Positions 41,150 to 50,169 of a stretch of DNA of 64,000 bases are shown piece after piece; within the stretch, counting starts at the first letter, position 1; each line of letters begins with the position of its first letter. The translations under genes were made by a program, and so were the position numbers. The notes under the pieces are model-generated. The model did not search any database. It was not told the DNA's origin and saw nothing but the letters and a program-made list of their open reading frames with translations. This stretch comes from VXNJ01 sp965249595 (GTDB lineage: Bacteria; Chloroflexota; UBA11872; VXNJ01). The DNA is taken from positions 1,488,001 through 1,552,000 of the forward strand of contig OZ252242.1 of the NCBI GenBank assembly GCA_965249595.1, read 5' to 3'.

Positions 41150-43025
41150 CGGCGCCTACGGTTGAGGACCGAAGTTCGGCCAGGGTTGGGTATTGCAAGG
41201 TCGCAATTTGGCCCGTGAAGTAATAGTCGAGTATGTCGCGGGCTACCAGAGCAGCAGCCATCGAGCCCTCGCCACCGTCACGAATGAGAACCGCAAAGGC
41301 CATTTCCGGCTGGTCGTGCGGGGCGTAGCCAACGAACCAGGAATGTGACGGCAGGTTCCCGTTGGCGTCGCGTTGGCCTGAATATTCGGCGGTACCGGTT
41401 TTGGCGGCAGAGCGCACCGAATCGGTGCGAGCTCGAAAGCCCGTCCCGTTGACCCCGTTGACAGCCTGCTCGAGGGCTTGCTGGACCAACCCGAGATTGC
41501 CTTCGGAAATTGGGATGCGTCCCAGGACTGAAGGTTCGATTTCACGAATTAAACGGCCCTCATTGTTGGTCAAATGGGAGACCAGGCGGGGTCGGAAAAG
41601 CGTGCCGCCGTTCCCGATCGCCGCGTACATGTTGACCAGCTGCAACGGGTTAACTTGAACGAATCCCTGGCCGATTGCGGCTTGATAGGTATCACCAGTC
41701 ACCCAGGGGGCGCTCAAGTTCCTTTCCTTCCAGGCGCGATCGGGGACCACGCCGCCTGATTCGTGCGGCATGTCAATGCCGGTTGGACGGCCGAATCCAA
41801 AACCGCGCGCATACTCGGCCAGGGCGCGGTCGCGAACTCCTAAGAACCCCTCGTAGGGGTCACCGCCCGAAATCTTGTAGAAAAAGATGTTGCAGGATTC
41901 CGATATCGCCCGATGCAAGTTGACCTGACCGTGGCCACTGGCTAGCCAATCGTGAAAAATCCACCCGGATGGGAGGATCAGATTCCCCTCGCAAGTGAAC
42001 GGGGTGCTCGGATTGATCACGTCCTCCTCTAGCGCTGCGGTGGCCGCAACCAATTTGAAGGTCGAGCCGGGGGGATAGAGCCCTGAAATGGCGTGATTTA
42101 TCAGCGGGCGTCGGGGGTCGTTGATCAGGACCTGAAAATCTTCATCGGAAATCCCTTCGGCGAAGGGCGAATTGTCAAACGTTGGGTAGTCGACCATCGC
42201 TCTGATGTCGCCGTTGTTTGGATTTAGGACCACGGCAACGCCGGCGCCGTCTGAGCCAAGGAAGCGCTCCAGGATTTCGGTAATGCCCGCTTGAAATTGG
42301 GTATCAACGGTCAGGTGCACGTTGGCCCCGGAAATTGGCGCGGTGAAGTGAAGTTCGCGAATGTCCTGGTTGAGTGCTCCGACCTCGAGCAACCGTCCTC
42401 CGCTCAAGCCACGCAACTCGTCCTGAAACTGCATTTCAAGACCGGTTAACCCGACCTCCTCGGATAGGGTGACCCCGCGCGCCAAGTGCTCGTCCCGTGC
42501 CTCGGCCGGGACCGGTCCGGTAAATCCCACCAGTTGTCCCATCACCAGACCATCGACGTAACGCCGCCGGTAGCGCGGCCGCAGGTCAATCCCGGGCCAG
42601 CGGAATGACTGTTCGCGGGCGATCAAGGCCGATTGGCGATCCAGCGAACGGGCCAGGCGGATCTCGCCCAAATTGTTGAGCGTGGACCGCTCGAGGGTTC
42701 GGTAGAGCAGATCGCGGTCGTCACCGACCAGTCCCGCCAACACGTCGGCGATTTCGGGCAATTCGTCGACCGCGAGATCGGCGGTATCGAGCCAGAGCTC
42801 AAATTCCGGCACGTTGTCCGACAGCTGGCGGCCGTGGGAATCGAAAATGTTGCCGCGGACCGGAAGCACCTCTTCGACGCGAGTCCGGTTGGCCTCGGCC
42901 TCAAGTGCTAGATCGTTGTGATCGAACACCTGCAACTGCCACAGTCGGCCCACAATTACGGCTCCGGCGGTTCCGGCGCCTGCCCCTAGCAATAACTGGC
43001 GGCGGGTGACGCGATCACCGGTCAA
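41142..43025 (-). CDS. mrdA: penicillin-binding protein 2 (elongasome transpeptidase)
   Basis: The class B PBP that cross-links glycan made by RodA. Penicillin-binding motifs are S321-TFK, S377-C-N379 and K542-TG. The N-terminal dimerisation domain starts after the membrane anchor with VRGNIFDSHGRQLSDN. The start is TTG 43025; the N-terminus TRRQLLLGAGAGTAGA looks like a twin-arginine motif followed by a short hydrophobic stretch, unusual for PBP2. It lies 30 bases after mreD. A Cys in the SxN motif is seen in some class B PBPs. Confidence 0.95.
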   Translation of the reverse strand: MTGDRVTRRQLLLGAGAGTAGAVIVGRLWQLQVFDHNDLALEAEANRTRVEEVLPVRGNIFDSHGRQLSDNVPEFELWLDTADLAVDELPEIADVLAGLVGDDRDLLYRTLERSTLNNLGEIRLARSLDRQSALIAREQSFRWPGIDLRPRYRRRYVDGLVMGQLVGFTGPVPAEARDEHLARGVTLSEEVGLTGLEMQFQDELRGLSGGRLLEVGALNQDIRELHFTAPISGANVHLTVDTQFQAGITEILERFLGSDGAGVAVVLNPNNGDIRAMVDYPTFDNSPFAEGISDEDFQVLINDPRRPLINHAISGLYPPGSTFKLVAATAALEEDVINPSTPFTCEGNLILPSGWIFHDWLASGHGQVNLHRAISESCNIFFYKISGGDPYEGFLGVRDRALAEYARGFGFGRPTGIDMPHESGGVVPDRAWKERNLSAPWVTGDTYQAAIGQGFVQVNPLQLVNMYAAIGNGGTLFRPRLVSHLTNNEGRLIREIEPSVLGRIPISEGNLGLVQQALEQAVNGVNGTGFRARTDSVRSAAKTGTAEYSGQRDANGNLPSHSWFVGYAPHDQPEMAFAVLIRDGGEGSMAAALVARDILDYYFTGQIATLQYPTLAELRSSTVGADG

Positions 43026-43055
43026 TCCGACCTGTCCGCGCCGCTCAGAAATAGA

Positions 43056-43634
43056 TCACCACCATGGCGTTCCGGGTCTGACCGGCAACTTAGTGCGACG
43101 GGCGAAGACGCTACTCCAAAATCCGCCAATCCAGAAAATTGCGACCGCCAGGACTGTATTGAGGATTATTGCGGTTACCGTGGCAAGGGCCGCCAGGGCG
43201 AATACCAAATCGATTCCCTGCCAGACCAGCAACAAGCCAAACACCAGGTTGTAAATCGCCGTTGCAAAAGCGCTGGCCACGACAAGCCAGGATGCTGAAC
43301 TTCCAAACAGAACGAAACGCCACTGGACAACGGGCAGAATCGCTAGCATAAGGGCCATTGATTGACCGCCGGCAACGGTTCCGCCAAGCAGATCCAGTCC
43401 GATTCCGATTGCAAACGCGGCAAATATTAGGCCGGCGCTGGGGGATCGCACCGCCCATCCGACCAATATCACCAACACCAAATTCGGCACTTGATCCAGG
43501 ATTGTGAATGTCGCCTCGAGCCCGGTTTGCAACAACGCCGCCGCCATCAAAATCAGGGCCATGGCGAGGCGTCGCCAATGCGCTCCTTGATTGATGTCGA
43601 AAACCCTGCCCGATCGCCGGTAGATCGCGTTCAT
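43056..43634 (-). CDS. mreD: rod-shape determining membrane protein MreD
   Basis: A 192-residue protein with five to six hydrophobic segments in the mreC-mreD-mrdA position. Sequence conservation in MreD is weak; seen are LDLLGGTVAGGQSMALMLA, resembling the family DllsgxplGxxal core, and a hydrophobic C-terminal pair of helices. Its ATG follows the mreC stop directly (TAG-ATG). Assignment rests mostly on topology and context. Confidence 0.85.
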   Translation of the reverse strand: MNAIYRRSGRVFDINQGAHWRRLAMALILMAAALLQTGLEATFTILDQVPNLVLVILVGWAVRSPSAGLIFAAFAIGIGLDLLGGTVAGGQSMALMLAILPVVQWRFVLFGSSASWLVVASAFATAIYNLVFGLLLVWQGIDLVFALAALATVTAIILNTVLAVAIFWIGGFWSSVFARRTKLPVRPGTPWW

Positions 43635-44456
43635 CTACGCGCGTTCGGCGACGATGACAAGAACCGACGCCAAATCGGAGTTATTTACCGCCGGCCGCAC
43701 GTCGGCAGTTCGGGTGATGATGTCGGCGCGGTCGCGCACATTGACGACTTGCCCCACCAAAATTCCGCGCGGAATCTGCGAGCCGATTCCAGCGGTAACC
43801 ACAAACTGGTTGATTGCCATGTCGGAGCCGAGCAGGATGTTATCCATCTCCAGCAGTGCGGTGCCGGTTCCCTGGACTGAACCGGCGATATCTTCAAACT
43901 GTCCCTGCACGGATACGGCGATGGAGCTGTTGGGACTGGTTATCGGCAGGATTCGGGCCCAATCGGGGCCTACGTCGACGACGCGCCCAACCAGTCCGCT
44001 CAACGAAATGACCGCCTGGCCAGGGGCGATTCCGTGGTCGGATCCCCGATCCAGGTTGAGTAAATCGTGCAGCGCGGTTCCGTCGCGCGAAACCACTGCG
44101 GCCGTGACTAGGTCGAATTCGGGGTGGGCGCTCGCGAAATTGGTGGCCTCGATCGCACCAGATTCATCGCGGCCATCCTGTCGAAGCCGGGCAATTTCAG
44201 CCCTAAGGACTGCCACCGATTCCGACAATTGCTCGTTTTCGGCTGACAATGAGCCGACGTTTCGAACCGAATCAAAAAAGTCGCCAACGCCGCCCCCGAT
44301 CTGACTGATGGCCGTCTGAAACGGCGCGGCGGCCCGCACTGCAAGACGTTCGACCGGGTCCAATCCGCCATTGTTGTGCAGGATCGCCGCCAACAGGCAG
44401 AGCCCGGTGCAAATTGTCAGTACCCACAGTGGTCGGCCTGTCGGCACCGCCCCCAC
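43635..44456 (-). CDS. mreC: rod-shape determining protein MreC
   Basis: The single-pass periplasmic scaffold linking MreB to the elongasome. One N-terminal helix (PLWVLTICTGLCLLAAIL) is followed by a coiled coil (SLSAENEQLSESVAVLRAEI) and two beta domains with VVSRDGTALH, LNLDRGSDHGI, GLVGRVVDVG and IPRGILVGQV. I place the start at GTG 44456, 13 bases after mreB. GTG 44447 has a better AGGTGGGGG upstream; a TTG at 44528 would overlap mreB by 59 bases. Confidence 0.92.
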   Translation of the reverse strand: MGAVPTGRPLWVLTICTGLCLLAAILHNNGGLDPVERLAVRAAAPFQTAISQIGGGVGDFFDSVRNVGSLSAENEQLSESVAVLRAEIARLRQDGRDESGAIEATNFASAHPEFDLVTAAVVSRDGTALHDLLNLDRGSDHGIAPGQAVISLSGLVGRVVDVGPDWARILPITSPNSSIAVSVQGQFEDIAGSVQGTGTALLEMDNILLGSDMAINQFVVTAGIGSQIPRGILVGQVVNVRDRADIITRTADVRPAVNNSDLASVLVIVAERA

Positions 44457-44469
44457 CTTTTCGGCCAGG

Positions 44470-45522
44470 CTAAAACGCGAGCGCTTCGTCGGCGACGAAG
44501 ATGTCGCGATAGCGATCCACGTTCTCAAGGCAAATGCCGGTACCGGTCACCACCGCTTCCAACGGTTTTTCGGCAATGAAAGCCGGGATTTCAGCGGCGT
44601 TGGCCACGCTCGATTCGATGCCGCGCAATAGGGCGCCGCCGCCGGCCAAGCAAATCCCGGACTGCATGATGTCGGAGAGCAATTCGGGCGGCGTTGATTC
44701 AAGCGCCACTATCACGCAGTTGACAATTTTGGCAACGATCGGATTGATCGCCTCACGCACCTGGCCCGACGTGATCTCCATCGACCGCGGCAAGCGGGTG
44801 TAAACGTCGCGGCCGCGCACCGTCGTAGACCCCTCGTCCTCAAAGGGCCGGGTGGATCCCACCTGGATCTTGCAGGCTTCGGCGGTGCGCTCACCGATGA
44901 GCAAGCCGTGTTCAGAGCGGACGTAATCGACGATTGCCTGGTCGAGCTCGGTGCCGGCGATCCGCACTGAATTGGATACCGCCACCCCGCCGAGGGCGAT
45001 AACGGCCACTTCGGTCGTTCCGCCGCCGATATCGACGATTATGGTGCCGACGGCCTCCTGAATTGGCAGGCTCGCTCCGATGGCGGCCGCCATCGGCTCC
45101 TGGATCAGGTAGGCCTCGCGCGCTCCCGCCTGCAACGTAGCTTCGTGGACCGCCCGTTTTTCAACCTCGGTAACACCCGAAGGAATACCGACGATGACCC
45201 GCGGGCGCGGCACCAGCGGCGAGTCGCTGTGGACACGCCCGATGAAATAGCGCAGCATCTGTTCGACGACGTCGAAATCTGCAATCACACCATTTCTAAG
45301 GGGTTGGTGGGCAACTATGTTTTCAGGCGTGCGACCGACCATTTCTTTGGCCGATTTCCCAACCGCCAGGGTTCTGTCATTTCGTAAATCAACGGCCACG
45401 ATCGATGGTTCATTCACCGTCACGCCGCGCCCGCGCACATAGACCAGCGTGTTGGCGGTCCCCAAATCGATGCCCAAATCGGCCGAGAATATCCCCAGCA
45501 ATGCCGAAAGCGGTCTAAGCAC
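44470..45522 (-). CDS. mreB: rod-shape determining actin homologue MreB
   Basis: The cytoskeletal ATPase directing lateral wall synthesis. Actin-fold motifs are DLGIDLGTANTLVYV (phosphate 1), VDIGGGTTEVAVIALGG (phosphate 2), GLLIGERTAE and LAGGGALLRG (adenosine). Length 350 is normal. The GTG start is at 45520-45522, 31 bases after lon. It leads the set mreB-mreC-mreD-mrdA-rodA. Confidence 0.97.
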   Translation of the reverse strand: MLRPLSALLGIFSADLGIDLGTANTLVYVRGRGVTVNEPSIVAVDLRNDRTLAVGKSAKEMVGRTPENIVAHQPLRNGVIADFDVVEQMLRYFIGRVHSDSPLVPRPRVIVGIPSGVTEVEKRAVHEATLQAGAREAYLIQEPMAAAIGASLPIQEAVGTIIVDIGGGTTEVAVIALGGVAVSNSVRIAGTELDQAIVDYVRSEHGLLIGERTAEACKIQVGSTRPFEDEGSTTVRGRDVYTRLPRSMEITSGQVREAINPIVAKIVNCVIVALESTPPELLSDIMQSGICLAGGGALLRGIESSVANAAEIPAFIAEKPLEAVVTGTGICLENVDRYRDIFVADEALAF

Positions 45523-45553
45523 GGCGGGTCATCCACCGGTGGTCCGACATCAA

Positions 45554-47941
45554 TTAAGCCCCGACCAAAGCTGCCGTCATCACGTCTTCGACGGAGTCGA
45601 CGAGGACGAAATCGATGCCCGCCCGGATGCCCTCGGGCACTTCTTCCAATTCCTGTCGATTGCCGCGCGGCAGGATGAACCGCGACAGACCGGCCCGGCC
45701 GGCGGCCAACACTTTGGCTTTGACGTCGCTGGTGCGTATGACCCGCCCCTGCAATGAAATCTCACCCGTAAGCACGGTATCGGCGCGCACTGCGCGGCCG
45801 GTGAGGGCCGAATTCATTGCCACTGCAATTGATAGTCCGACGGAGGCCCCGGATTTCGGCTGGGCCCCGGCCGGAATATGGACATGGAAGCTGAGAGCGT
45901 CAAAATCGGGCCGATTGATCCCCAGGCTGCCGGCGCGGACGCGCCAATAGGTGCGGGCCGCTTGGGCTGACTCCTTCAATACGTCGTCCATCTGGCCGGT
46001 CAAAACCAATTCACCGTCGCCCTGGGCGACGCTTATTTCCACCGGCATCAATTCACCACCCCAGGAGTTGGCGATGACCGCGTTGGCTGCGGCGACCGAG
46101 TCATGCTCTATCTGCAGCCGCTGCTGGAAGCGAGGTTGTCCAAGTAAGTTGCGCAGATTGGCGGTGGTAACCCGCAAGCGGGGCTTGCGCCCTTCGGCCG
46201 TACGCACTGCAGATTTGCGGCACAAGGCAGCCAACTGACGCTCCAATTCCCTCACCCCGGCCTCGCGCGTGTAATCGGCAATAACCGCTTTTAATGCGTT
46301 TTCCGAAATGGTCAGGCGGGACTCGTCGATTCCGTGGCGGGTCAAGAGGTTCGGGATCAGGTGCAGTCGAGCGATGGTGGCCTTTTCAATATCGGTGTAT
46401 CCGGAAATCTTGACCACTTCCATACGATCTACCAGCGCCGCCGGCAAGTCCGAGATGTCGTTGCCGGTGGTGATGAAGAACACCCGCGAAAGATCGAACG
46501 GTTCCTCCACGTAGTGGTCGGAAAACTCGGAATTTTGTTCGGGGTCAAGGACTTCGAGCAGGGCGGTGGCCGGATCTCCGCGAAAGTCGACACCCAGCTT
46601 GTCGATTTCATCAAGCATGAATACTGGATTGGCTGATCCGGCTTGGCGCAGAGACGAGATGATGCGTCCGGGCATCGACCCGATATAGGTTCGCCGATGC
46701 CCGCGAATCTCGGCCTCGTCGCGCACGCCGCCTAGCGAAACCCGCACCAGCTTGCGTCCCATGGCTCGGGCAATCGACTTACCCAGGCTGCTTTTGCCGA
46801 CGCCCGGCGGTCCCTCCAGGCACAGAATCGGGCCGCGGCGCGACCGCGTGAGCTTGCGCACCGCCAGGAATTCAAGGATTCGCTCCTTGACTTCATCGAG
46901 GCCGTAGTGTTCGAAATCTAAGACTTTGCGCGCAGCCGGGAGGTCGATTCTGTATTTGGTGTAAGTGGTCCACGGCAATTCCAGCAGGCACTCGATGTAG
47001 TTGCGCAGGACGTTGACTTCCGGCGAACCGGCCGGCATGTCGCCGAGACGAGCCAAATCCTTCTCGATGCGGGTCACTATCCGTTTTGGATAACGCCCCT
47101 TAGCGAGGCGCTCGCCGAGTTCGCGGACATCGCGCGAGACGGCGTCGGTGTCGCCAATCTCGTCGAGGATGGCCTTCATCTGTTCGCGCAAAATCTCCTG
47201 TTGGTGTTCTTCTTCAACTTCCGTGGCAATTTGTTCGCGCAGGTCGTTTTGCGCCGCCAAGACCGCCATTTCGCTGTCGAGAATTGCCTGCAGCCGTTGT
47301 AATCGATCGGCGTCGCCGGCGGTTTCCAAGAGCTCCTGGGCCTGCCGGAATGGAAGTTCCAAGCTGGCCGCCACCACGTCGGCCAGGCTGCCCGGATTGG
47401 GAGCGTTTAGGGCCCGCACGTAGCTATCTTTTTCCAGTTCGTCGGACTCCTCAACGGCCTTGGCAAAAAGGTCCAAAACGACCGAAGCCTGCTTGCGCAA
47501 CTGGTTTCCGGGGTCGACGGTGACCGGGTTTGGCACCGCCCGGGCGGTGGCAATTAGGTAGGGCGTGGTTTGCGTGAACTCCGCAATCTGCATGCGCTCC
47601 AGGCCCTCAACCAGGACGGAGGTCGTTCCATCCGGGAGGCGCAACAGACGATTGATGCTGGCCAGCGTTCCAACGCTGAAGAGGTCTTCGCCGCCGACAT
47701 CTTCAATTTCAATCTCGCGCTGGGAAACCACCAGGATCTGGCGGTCCGATATCATCGCGGCTTCGATCGCCGCCAACGATTTTTCGCGTGAGACCAGCAG
47801 CGGTGTGAGGGTTTCGGGGGTGGGGAACAACACGGTTCCGCGAACCGCCAGCACGATCACGCCGCGCGCGCCGCCATCAGACCGCGCAGGATCCCGTTGG
47901 GGGTTCTCGGTTCGCTTTGATTCTTCTGAAATGGGCAGCAT
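45554..47941 (-). CDS. lon: ATP-dependent protease Lon
   Basis: The 795-residue LonA protease. An N-terminal LAN domain (about 25-230), a coiled segment, Walker A GPPGVGKS (377-384), FMLDEIDKLG Walker B, and a C-terminal Ser-Lys protease domain are present. The dyad Ser700 and Lys741 is conserved, but the surrounding motifs read PKSGASVG and RTSDVKAK in place of the usual PKDGPSAG and PIGGLKEK. It is divergent from the NUDIX gene; the ATG lacks a clear Shine-Dalgarno, and TAGATA ends eight bases before it, which could suit a leaderless transcript. Confidence 0.96.
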   Translation of the reverse strand: MLPISEESKRTENPQRDPARSDGGARGVIVLAVRGTVLFPTPETLTPLLVSREKSLAAIEAAMISDRQILVVSQREIEIEDVGGEDLFSVGTLASINRLLRLPDGTTSVLVEGLERMQIAEFTQTTPYLIATARAVPNPVTVDPGNQLRKQASVVLDLFAKAVEESDELEKDSYVRALNAPNPGSLADVVAASLELPFRQAQELLETAGDADRLQRLQAILDSEMAVLAAQNDLREQIATEVEEEHQQEILREQMKAILDEIGDTDAVSRDVRELGERLAKGRYPKRIVTRIEKDLARLGDMPAGSPEVNVLRNYIECLLELPWTTYTKYRIDLPAARKVLDFEHYGLDEVKERILEFLAVRKLTRSRRGPILCLEGPPGVGKSSLGKSIARAMGRKLVRVSLGGVRDEAEIRGHRRTYIGSMPGRIISSLRQAGSANPVFMLDEIDKLGVDFRGDPATALLEVLDPEQNSEFSDHYVEEPFDLSRVFFITTGNDISDLPAALVDRMEVVKISGYTDIEKATIARLHLIPNLLTRHGIDESRLTISENALKAVIADYTREAGVRELERQLAALCRKSAVRTAEGRKPRLRVTTANLRNLLGQPRFQQRLQIEHDSVAAANAVIANSWGGELMPVEISVAQGDGELVLTGQMDDVLKESAQAARTYWRVRAGSLGINRPDFDALSFHVHIPAGAQPKSGASVGLSIAVAMNSALTGRAVRADTVLTGEISLQGRVIRTSDVKAKVLAAGRAGLSRFILPRGNRQELEEVPEGIRAGIDFVLVDSVEDVMTAALVGA

Positions 47942-47948
47942 TTTCGAT

Positions 47949-47992
47949 TATCTAGGAATGCAGGCCACTGGCCGCAGATCAGCAATATCTAG
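47949..47992. promoter_or_regulatory. TATCTAG direct repeats flanking a palindrome upstream of lon
   Basis: TATCTAG occurs at 47949-47955 and 47986-47992, with the odd palindrome GGCCACTGGCC between them, all in the spacer between lon and the divergent NUDIX gene. It may be an operator for lon control. The pattern does not match the HspR or CtsR consensus that I know. Confidence 0.3.
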
Positions 47993-48072
47993 ACTTGGCT
48001 TACCCAACCCGAATTGCCGGCCCGTCCGATTGGAGCACTGCGGCTGATGGAAGTGCATTCCCGCCGGTGCCG

Positions 48073-48564
48073 GTGAGTGAAGTTTTTCTCGCCTATAACA
48101 CCGGTTACAACGTCGGCGTGGGCGGTGCCGTAGTTCACAACGGGCGCCTGCTGATGGTGCGTCGGGCCTCGCGCTATGGCCGCGGCAATTGGCAGATCCC
48201 CGGTGGTTTTATCGAACGGGATGAAACCATGGAAGTTGCGGTCGTACGCGAGGTTGAGGAGGAGGCAGGGGTCGTGGCCCGGGTCAAGGGCCTGATGGGG
48301 ATGCGGTCGCGGACTGACGAATACAACAGCACCTATGTCATTTTTCTGCTCGAATACGTGTCCGGCGAGCCGCGCCCCGATGGGGTTGAGACCGACCGCG
48401 CCGAATGGATTGGCCTGGAAGACCTAGCATCGTTGGAGAAACTGCCGCCGATCAATGCGGTAATTGCCCGAATCGCCCTGTCGGCCAAGCCGCCGGCGTT
48501 GGCGCCGCTCGATCTGCCCAGCATCGACGGGTCGCGCTATCTGCTGTTTGCCGGCGAGGCCTAA
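48073..48564 (+). CDS. NUDIX hydrolase
   Basis: A pyrophosphohydrolase with a complete Nudix box GGFIERDETMEVAVVREVEEEAG and preceding GNWQIPGG. Residues NTGYNVGVGGAVVHNGRLLMVRRASRYG mark the usual N-terminus. The start is uncertain: GTG 48073 fits the family length (163 residues); TTG 47995 would add 26 residues rich in Ser, Pro and Ala. It may lead the cytochrome c maturation genes (22-base gap) but has no known part in them. Substrate not predictable. Confidence 0.88.
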   Translation: MSEVFLAYNTGYNVGVGGAVVHNGRLLMVRRASRYGRGNWQIPGGFIERDETMEVAVVREVEEEAGVVARVKGLMGMRSRTDEYNSTYVIFLLEYVSGEPRPDGVETDRAEWIGLEDLASLEKLPPINAVIARIALSAKPPALAPLDLPSIDGSRYLLFAGEA

Positions 48565-48586
48565 ACCCAAAGAGCGGAGATTCCCG

Positions 48587-49174
48587 ATGGTTGCGGGCCT
48601 AATGCACCGGATCCGCCCGCCTAGCCTGCTAGCCGGCCTGGCAGCTTTTGTCGCGGTTGCCGGATTGCTGTTGCTGTTGGGGCTGGCCCTGGCGGAAGGC
48701 CCGGCCGGACCTCCCGGCGTCAACAGCCGGTCGCAGCGCCTGGACCAGAACCCGCGTCCGGCGCCGCAATTTGCGCTGACCGGATTGCGTGGGGGAGTGG
48801 TCAGCCTAAAAGGGCTGCGGGGCAAGGTGGTGGTGATCAATTTCTTCGCCTCATGGTGTGGTCCCTGCCGGATCGAGGCGCCGGCCCTGGAAAGGTTCCA
48901 CCGGGCCGCCGATCCCGATCATCTAGCCCTGCTGGGGATCGGCCTCTGGGACAAAACGCAGGACGCAACCGCATTCGCCGACACCTACGGATTGAGCTAT
49001 CCGCTGGCCCTTGACGATTCCGGTGCGGTGGCCGTCGAATATGGCGTGGCCGGTATTCCAGAGACCTTTGTCGTCGACCGCCTGGGGGTCCTGCGGTTCC
49101 GCTGGAGCGGCCCATTGACCGAGGCCCAACTGATGGAATTGACCGAAACACTGCTGGCTGAATCCGGTGGCTGA
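48587..49174 (+). CDS. TlpA/ResA-type membrane-anchored thiol-disulfide oxidoreductase (CcmG-like)
   Basis: A 195-residue extracytoplasmic thioredoxin-fold protein: one N-terminal membrane anchor (about 14-36), then ASWCGPC with Cys91 and Cys94, GVAGIPETFVVD with the cis-Pro, and a DKTQDATAF insertion. Expected to keep apocytochrome c or CcmH cysteines reduced. ATG 48587 is preceded by GCGGAGA. It is followed with an eight-base overlap by a membrane protein and the ccm genes, which supports a CcmG (DsbE) role. Confidence 0.92.
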   Translation: MVAGLMHRIRPPSLLAGLAAFVAVAGLLLLLGLALAEGPAGPPGVNSRSQRLDQNPRPAPQFALTGLRGGVVSLKGLRGKVVVINFFASWCGPCRIEAPALERFHRAADPDHLALLGIGLWDKTQDATAFADTYGLSYPLALDDSGAVAVEYGVAGIPETFVVDRLGVLRFRWSGPLTEAQLMELTETLLAESGG

Positions 49175-49631
49175 GCCCGGGCTTCTACTGGTAGCGCTGT
49201 CGATCGCCTTGCGCTTTGTTCACGCCCTGGCGGCCGGATTCTGGGTTGGCGGTGGCCTGTTGTTTCTTTACGTAATCGCCCCTCTGGCAAATACCAGCGC
49301 GACCGGCAAATTGACCGGTCGCCTGGGACGGGCGATGTCGCTAACCGTCGGCACCTTCATACTCACTGGCGCCGTTTTGGTGTTTGAAAGATTGGCCGGC
49401 CCGGGTTCGGCCGGCGCCTACGTCGCCCTTTTGGCCTTCAAAATGGCCACCGCGATATTGGCGTTCGGGTTGGTCTGGCGGGGCGGAGTGGCTCTGCCGG
49501 CCGCCGTTCGCAGCTACCTGGCAGGCCGCTCCCGCTGGCTGCACGGTCGAGTCGGACTGGCCGCCTGGATTGGCGCTCTGGCCTACCTGATCTCCTTGAT
49601 CCTGCAGTACATGGCTGAAAACGCCGGCTAG
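49167..49631 (+). CDS. four-helix membrane protein, CopD-like
   Basis: A 154-residue protein with four predicted membrane helices. ALRFVHALAAGFWVGGGLLFLYVIAPL resembles the H-x-x-x-x-x-x-W-x-G helix of CopD-type membrane proteins, where the His can bind copper or haem. The GTG start overlaps the TlpA-like gene by eight bases. Its place before ccmE suggests a role in haem or copper handling during cytochrome maturation; that is inference. The family assignment is moderate. Confidence 0.65.
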   Translation: MAEPGLLLVALSIALRFVHALAAGFWVGGGLLFLYVIAPLANTSATGKLTGRLGRAMSLTVGTFILTGAVLVFERLAGPGSAGAYVALLAFKMATAILAFGLVWRGGVALPAAVRSYLAGRSRWLHGRVGLAAWIGALAYLISLILQYMAENAG

Positions 49632-49708
49632 CCCGCCGGCCGGAGGCGGCCAACTCAATAGAATTTGCCGGCTCGCTTTTCCGGGCAATCTCCACCCCCT
49701 GCCAAAAC

Positions 49709-50155
49709 TTGCAGTCGACAGCCTTGCCGGCGTCAACCCGCCGACGCTTCTCACCGACCCTGGCCGTAGTCATCGCCGTGATCGTCCTCGCGGTTGCCTA
49801 CCTGTCGTATTCGGCCGCCCAATCGGCCGCCGTTTACTACCTAACGATCGATGAATTGACCGTTCAGGGGGACCAATTGGGCGGCCGCTCGGTGCGAGTG
49901 CAGGGGCGCGTGGCCGATGGTTCGATAGTCACCGACGATACGCGGCAATGGATCCGATTCGAGCTAACCGACGGAACGAACAGCGTGCCGGTTACCTACG
50001 AGGGTGTGCCGCCTGATCTGCTCGGCTACTCGGACGAGCAGAAGTATCAGGACGTGGTCGTTGAAGGTCGGATTCAAGACGGCCAGTTGGTAGCCGACAA
50101 TCTGCTCGTCCAACACGGGCCCGAATTTGCCCCGGTTGACGAGTTAAATCCCTGA
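49709..50155 (+). CDS. ccmE: cytochrome c maturation haem chaperone CcmE
   Basis: A single-helix, OB-fold periplasmic protein that carries haem covalently on a histidine. The anchor is at about 17-38, followed by YYLTIDELTVQGDQLGGRSVRVQGRVADGS and TYEGVPPDL, classic CcmE. The haem-binding His136 is in VQHGPEF; the family HxxxY tyrosine is Phe here. TTG start at 49709. A 77-base gap separates it from the previous gene; ccmAB begins 14 bases after its stop. Confidence 0.93.
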   Translation: MQSTALPASTRRRFSPTLAVVIAVIVLAVAYLSYSAAQSAAVYYLTIDELTVQGDQLGGRSVRVQGRVADGSIVTDDTRQWIRFELTDGTNSVPVTYEGVPPDLLGYSDEQKYQDVVVEGRIQDGQLVADNLLVQHGPEFAPVDELNP

Positions 50156-50169
50156 ATTCCCCACTGCCA

